Assembly: GCA_022826865.1 (NCBI GenBank)
Contig: JAJDUC010000005.1
Span: 1 to 55,137 of the forward strand
DNA length: 55,137 bases
Reading direction: 5' to 3'
From: Anaerolineae bacterium
GTDB lineage: Bacteria > Chloroflexota > Anaerolineae > Aggregatilineales > Phototrophicaceae
Position numbers and translations under genes: made by a program. The notes below the pieces were generated by a model. It was given only the letters and a program-made list of their open reading frames with translations. It had not been told where the DNA came from and ran no database searches. Below are positions 51,572 through 55,137 of the stretch, piece by piece (within the stretch, counting starts at the first letter, position 1; each line of letters begins with the position of its first letter).

Positions 51572-51661
51572 GATTTCGCAAGTCGAAAGGAGGCGCCCAC
51601 AGCGCATAAGGAAGTAGTGAAGGAATCGATCCAACTCATATTCAGAAGGAGAAGAAAACTG

Positions 51662-52954
51662 ATGAATAGTCGCAAAACACTGTGCAGCGCGCTGATCCTG
51701 ATTTTGATGCTCACGCTTACGATGAGCGCGACCGCGCAAGACGTAACGATCAAGTGGTTTATGCGCTGGGACCAGAATCGCGTCGAGAATGTCGCCATGC
51801 CTGTGTCCGAAGCCTTCACCGAAGCCACCGGCATAGGCATTGAGTTCGAGAATATCGGCAGCGGCCGGGATTATTACACCAAGCTGCAGACCACCGTCGC
51901 CGGTGGCACGCCACCCGACGTATTCTACCCGGCGACCCACGTCGCCAACGCCTACGCCAGCAAGGGCGCGCTGTTGACGATTAACGAATTTGTCGACCGC
52001 GATGGCGTCGATCTTTCGGTATATGACCCCACGATCCTGGCCAATTACATGATCGACGGCGAATTGCATTGCTTGCCAATCGATCACGCTGCCTTGGTCG
52101 TCTATTACAACAAGGAGATCTTCGATGCGGCCGGCGTGGATTATCCGCAAGACGGCTGGACCTGGGATGACTTCCTGGCCACCGCCCAAGCCTTGACAAT
52201 GGACAGCGATGGCGACGGCGTCACCGATCAATTCGGCGTCGACACCTTCCGCAATTACTGGCCCATGGTCGTCTGGAGCAATACTGACCGCGGCCTATTC
52301 GACGATATCCGCCATCCGACCGAATTCTACGGCATGGACCAGGGCGTGATCGATTCGGTTCAATTTGTGGCCGACCTGATCCTGGAACACAACGTCATGC
52401 CGTCGGACGAGCAGCGCGCCGATATCAGCGACCTCTTCGCCGCCGGCAAATCCGGCATGCAAGTTGTGGGCCACTGGCGCATGCAGCGTTATCTCGGCTC
52501 CGGCTTCGACTTCGATATGGCGCCGCTGCCCCTGGGTGAAAGCGGCAAATCGGTCAATCGCGCCGATGGCAGTTGCTTCGCTATCTCCGCCGATACCGAA
52601 CATCCGGAAGAAGCCTGGGAACTGGTGAAATTCCTGGCCGGTCCCGGTTCGCTCGGCGTCAACATGCTGCTTGATCTGCAAGTCATGACGCCGGCGCTTT
52701 CCGATTTCAAGAGCGATCCGCGTTTCCTGGATCCCGAATTGCTGCCGGGCTCCAACAAGGCCGCCTTCCTGGCTGGCGCGGGCAACTACTTCTCCATGTA
52801 CGATCCCATTCACCCGATGTATTCCGCTTTCGATTCCCTGTGGAAGCAAGAATTGGGCGAAGTATGGATAGGCGCGGCCAGCGCTGAAGAAGCGATGCAG
52901 CGCATCGCTGACGAGGTCGGCTACATTCTCGAGAACCTGCAAGACTACGAATAA
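51662..52954 (+). CDS. Extracellular solute-binding protein of the second sugar importer
   Basis: 430 aa from ATG 51662, with AAGGAG upstream. Sec-type signal peptide (MNSRKTLCSALILILMLTLT..., cleavage near ATAQ); unlike the first system it has no twin-arginine motif. Family 1 solute-binding protein: FTEATGIGIEFENIGSGRD, GTPPDVFYPATHVANAYASKGALLTI, YYNKEIFDAAGVDYPQDGWTWDDFLATAQALT. Third gene of the operon. The 51572-51661 gap has no terminator. Confidence 0.92.
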   Translation: MNSRKTLCSALILILMLTLTMSATAQDVTIKWFMRWDQNRVENVAMPVSEAFTEATGIGIEFENIGSGRDYYTKLQTTVAGGTPPDVFYPATHVANAYASKGALLTINEFVDRDGVDLSVYDPTILANYMIDGELHCLPIDHAALVVYYNKEIFDAAGVDYPQDGWTWDDFLATAQALTMDSDGDGVTDQFGVDTFRNYWPMVVWSNTDRGLFDDIRHPTEFYGMDQGVIDSVQFVADLILEHNVMPSDEQRADISDLFAAGKSGMQVVGHWRMQRYLGSGFDFDMAPLPLGESGKSVNRADGSCFAISADTEHPEEAWELVKFLAGPGSLGVNMLLDLQVMTPALSDFKSDPRFLDPELLPGSNKAAFLAGAGNYFSMYDPIHPMYSAFDSLWKQELGEVWIGAASAEEAMQRIADEVGYILENLQDYE

Positions 52955-52977
52955 ACGCAACGGGACTATCCGCATAG

Positions 52978-52997
52978 GGGCGGCCTTTGCGCCGCCC
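52978..52997. repeat. Variant single hairpin of the GGGCG family
   Basis: GGGCGGC (52978-52984) pairs with GCCGCCC (52991-52997) around CTTTGC; an extra G precedes it and it lies 23 bp after the binding-protein stop. No T-run follows, so it is not a clear terminator. It resembles the base of the dispersed hairpins and is also in a transcript 3' end position. Confidence 0.5.
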
Positions 52998-53092
52998 ATT
53001 CCAATCCCGAGCCAATGAATTGGGCGGTTCAAAAAAACGCCCCTTCTCATGCGCCAGGCAATGTCCGGTGAGCCTGGTGGGAATAATCCGCG

Positions 53093-53101
53093 TGCTATAC
53101 T
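53093..53101 (+). promoter_or_regulatory. Extended -10 promoter TGCTATACT of the Uma2 gene
   Basis: TG-C-TATACT fits the extended -10 pattern. Expected start near 53108, leader about 29 nt before ATG 53137. The -35 region is poor. Confidence 0.6.
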
Positions 53102-53136
53102 TTGCATTGTGGATACTGAGTTAAGGCGAGTTGGCG

Positions 53137-53709
53137 ATGGCTACGCAAGAACGCGTCTACACTATCGACGACGTCCGGCGTCTCGAACAACAGCCGCTAA
53201 ACCCAACCGAGAAATACTACCTGATAGACGGGGAATTAGCGATCAAGATGGCGCCAGCGCAACAACACGCCTTGGGAGCCAGCGAGCTATCGCGGCATTT
53301 GGGTAATTTCGTTGCAGAACATGGCTTGGGCCGGGTTTTGGTAGAATGCGGTTATCATCCGCCAGACGTTCGGCGAACGGTGCTGCTGCCCGATGTGTCC
53401 TTTGAAAGCCGGGCTCGCGCATCCGAAGCGCCGCTCCCGACATACGCGCCTTACATGCCTGATCTCGCGGTCGAGATCATCTCGCCCTCGCAGTCGTTCG
53501 CCCAAGTCCGGCGCAAAGCCGAAGTCTGCTTGCGTTATGGCTCGGCCCTGGTCTGGCTGTTGGACCCGGCAGCGAAATTCGCCGAAGTCTGGCGCCGGGG
53601 CGATGCTGGCGCGCCTCAAGGCGAGCGCATCGCAGCCGACGGCGAATTAAGCGGGGAGGACATCCTGCCCGGCTTTCGACTTCCCCTGAGCCGTGTTTTC
53701 GCCAATTAG
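53137..53709 (+). CDS. Uma2-family (DUF820) PD-(D/E)XK nuclease-like protein
   Basis: 190 aa from ATG 53137; a TTG at 53131 is also possible. The core reads YMPDLAVEIISPSQSFAQVRRKAEVCLRYGSALVWLLDPAAKFAEVWR, the Uma2/DUF820 restriction-endonuclease-like fold with Glu-x-Ile and Lys in the expected order. Genes of this family are abundant in Cyanobacteria and Chloroflexota and often spread by transfer. Biological role is not known. It is a single gene between the importer and the beta-helix gene (28-bp gap). Confidence 0.85.
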   Translation: MATQERVYTIDDVRRLEQQPLNPTEKYYLIDGELAIKMAPAQQHALGASELSRHLGNFVAEHGLGRVLVECGYHPPDVRRTVLLPDVSFESRARASEAPLPTYAPYMPDLAVEIISPSQSFAQVRRKAEVCLRYGSALVWLLDPAAKFAEVWRRGDAGAPQGERIAADGELSGEDILPGFRLPLSRVFAN

Positions 53710-53737
53710 CGCCTCGCCCCCAGAGGGTCTACGGAAA

Positions 53738-54835
53738 ATGATTCACCGCGTCGCCATCGCCTGCATTAGCTTGCTGTGCTGTCTCCCAAGCGCAGCGCAG
53801 CCGGGCGGGCATGAATACTTTGTTGATCCGGCCGGCAGCAACGAAAACAGCGGCGCCAGCGTTTCCAGCCCCTTCCGCACGATTCAACATGCCCTCCAAC
53901 TTGCCCAGCCCGGCGACACGATCCACCTGAGGCCCGGGCATTATTATCAGGATGTCTATACCGTGCGCGACGGCGCCCCGGGCAAGCCAATCACCATCGC
54001 AGGCACGGCAAACGCCATTGTGCATGGCTTGACCAGCAATCGCATTTTCCAGGTGCATCACGATTACATCACTCTTGTAGGCTTCACCATCGACGGCTTG
54101 CGCCGCAATGCCGAGCCCAACCGCATGGGCGCATTTCGGGAGAAGCTGCTTTACGTTATCGGCTACGATACGCGCGATGGCGTCCAGCGCCTGCGTGTGC
54201 TGGGCATGACATTTCGCAATGCCGGCGAAGAGTGCCTTCGCATCAAGTATTTCGCGCGTTACAACGAAATCGCCTATTCCACATTTCATGATTGTGGCAT
54301 CTGGGACTTCGTCTTTGACGCCCATGGCGTAGTTGGCGAAGGCGTATACCTCGGCACCTCCAGCAAACAGTGGGACATCAACCTGACAATCGAACCCGAT
54401 ATCACTGCGCATAACTGGGTACATCACAATTTCTTTGACACACAGGGCAATGAATGCGTGGAAGCAAAAGAAGGCACCGAGCACAATATCATCGAATACA
54501 ATATCTGCACCGGCCAGAAAGACCCGAATTCCGGCGGCATAGTCTCTCGCGGGAAAGCCAATATCATCCGCTACAACGAGATCTATGACAACGTCGGCGC
54601 CGGCGTCCGACTCGGCGGACATCTGGTAGAGGGCACGCAGTATGGCGTGGAAAACCAAGTTTACGGCAATATCATTTATGGCAACGACGCCGGCGGGATC
54701 AAGATTCTGGTTGATGGCCAAGCGGAGATCTGCGGCAATCAACTCGCCGACAACCCAGCCGGCGACCTGACCGGCACATACGCCGAAAATTACAATGCCT
54801 TGCAGGCCTGCTCCGCGAACCCGGGCCGGGACTGA
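53738..54835 (+). CDS. Secreted right-handed parallel beta-helix protein
   Basis: 365 aa from ATG 53738 (AGAGGG about 10 nt upstream). Signal peptide MIHRVAIACISLLCCLPSAAQ, then the start of a right-handed beta-helix: EYFVDPAGSNENSGASVSSPFRTIQHALQLAQPGDTIHLRPGHYYQDV. Later rungs (ITLVGFTID, LRVLGMTFRNAGEECLRIKY, NIIEYNICTGQKDPNSGGIVSRGKANIIRYNEIYDNVGAGVRLGG) are typical of DUF1565/NosD-like and polysaccharide lyase folds. It may act on polysaccharides outside the cell; no catalytic residues can be named. Confidence 0.88.
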   Translation: MIHRVAIACISLLCCLPSAAQPGGHEYFVDPAGSNENSGASVSSPFRTIQHALQLAQPGDTIHLRPGHYYQDVYTVRDGAPGKPITIAGTANAIVHGLTSNRIFQVHHDYITLVGFTIDGLRRNAEPNRMGAFREKLLYVIGYDTRDGVQRLRVLGMTFRNAGEECLRIKYFARYNEIAYSTFHDCGIWDFVFDAHGVVGEGVYLGTSSKQWDINLTIEPDITAHNWVHHNFFDTQGNECVEAKEGTEHNIIEYNICTGQKDPNSGGIVSRGKANIIRYNEIYDNVGAGVRLGGHLVEGTQYGVENQVYGNIIYGNDAGGIKILVDGQAEICGNQLADNPAGDLTGTYAENYNALQACSANPGRD

Positions 54836-54916
54836 AGCAATTAGGCGCGGCGCGCTTTCTTCCGCGATACGCGAACGCGAGAGCGGCAAGCGGCCGGCTG
54901 CGGCTCCCCCGCCGCC

Positions 54917-55137
54917 GGTAGTGTAGTGAAGTCGGTTGAAATTCCAATGAACCAAAATCAACTTCACCACAAAGGCACAAAGGACACAAGTAACATCAGG
55001 AAAGTAATGCAACAATCTGAAGAACGGTGTAGGGGCGATTCTGTGAATCGCCCGCCGACAAAAACGCGAATTTTCGGGCGACACACAGTGTCGCCCTTAC
55101 ATATCGATCTTATGCTGAATTTCGCATGGCAAACTTG
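54917..55137 (+). mobile_element. MITE-like element, family 1 copy D, cut by the window end
   Basis: Starts GGTAGTGTAGTGAAGTCGG, matching the family 1 end (conserved GGTAGTGTA and GTCGGTTGAA). It has the double-hairpin core: 55029-55053 (tip ATTC/GAAT) and 55076-55100 (tip ACAC/GTGT). The insert before the hairpins (54946-55028) is unlike the other copies. The right terminus and target duplication lie beyond the window. The 54836-54916 gap before it holds nothing recognised. Confidence 0.6.

Noticed and set aside
52978..53022. Terminator after the second binding-protein gene
   Set aside because: GGGCGGC/GCCGCCC is followed by ATTCCAATCC, with no T-run; it fits the dispersed hairpin family better.
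1..55137. CRISPR array, because many short palindromic repeats occur
   Set aside because: The hairpins are scattered over 55 kb, are not regularly spaced, have no spacers, and there are no cas genes.

Overview
The window looks like a piece of a Chloroflexota chromosome, most likely an Anaerolineae-type lineage. The G+C content is high. The SixA-type, FmdB-type, DeoC (long form) and 'CQxV-GAGIGVQS' secreted proteins, the many Thr/Pro-linker lipoproteins with SH3b domains, the MalF/MalG-type sugar transporters and the absence of outer-membrane machinery all fit that phylum. This is an inference from protein style; no rRNA or other phylogenetic marker was compared. Genes are dense and non-phage, and there is no CRISPR array and no transposase gene in the window.

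Layout. 0.2-7.7 kb: DsbA-like protein, an RlmD/RumA-like methyltransferase that lacks its catalytic residues, a back-to-back minus-strand translation unit (prfA-prmC-class V aminotransferase), haloalkane-dehalogenase-like hydrolase and deoC. 8-16.8 kb: a Met/Asp-repeat SH3 protein, a PucR regulator, acpS, a methyltransferase, an FmdB-like protein without its zinc cysteines, a SixA-nitroreductase fusion, an epimerase, guaA and a lipoprotein. 17-30 kb: an orphan OmpR-type response regulator behind a strong promoter/operator, glycosyltransferases, an S9 peptidase, a receiver-DUF309 protein, YceD (DUF177), the principal-type sigma factor, an M28 lipoprotein peptidase, and a TIR-FHA protein. 30-39 kb: envelope genes (hexapeptide acyltransferase, class A PBP, GT2 glycosyltransferase, polyprenyl synthase, secreted lipoproteins). 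39.6 kb: tRNA-Arg(ACG). 39.8-54.8 kb: a carbohydrate-use region with a Cys-type sulfatase, an Ldh_2 oxidoreductase, a GH29 alpha-L-fucosidase, an FG-GAP/CRTAC1-like protein, two divergent ABC sugar importers without an ATPase gene, a Uma2-family nuclease and a secreted parallel beta-helix protein.

The most unusual content is non-coding. At least four copies of a MITE-like element (17.07, 37.23, 39.47 and 54.92 kb) have matching terminal inverted repeats starting GGTAGTGTATC or a close variant. The three complete copies are flanked by probable 8-bp target duplications (8/8, 7/8 and 6/8 matches). A second element family (1-131 and 41.38 kb) has different ends but the same core: two hairpins built on GTAGGGGCG...CGCCC and GGGCG...CGCCCCTAC. 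The base of every hairpin is conserved, while the tip differs from hairpin to hairpin and stays self-complementary. An identical 21-bp module sits in the loops of two different hairpins. Single and decayed hairpins occur at 20.46, 44.06, 45.9 and 52.98 kb.

Expression signals repeat a pattern: an extended -10 box TGCTAGAAT (three exact copies, plus TGCTATACT, TGTTAGAAT and TGATACAAT) occurs before several genes. One lipoprotein peptidase gene appears to be transcribed leaderless. The sigma factor gene is preceded by a duplicated ribosome binding site driving a 4-codon upstream ORF.
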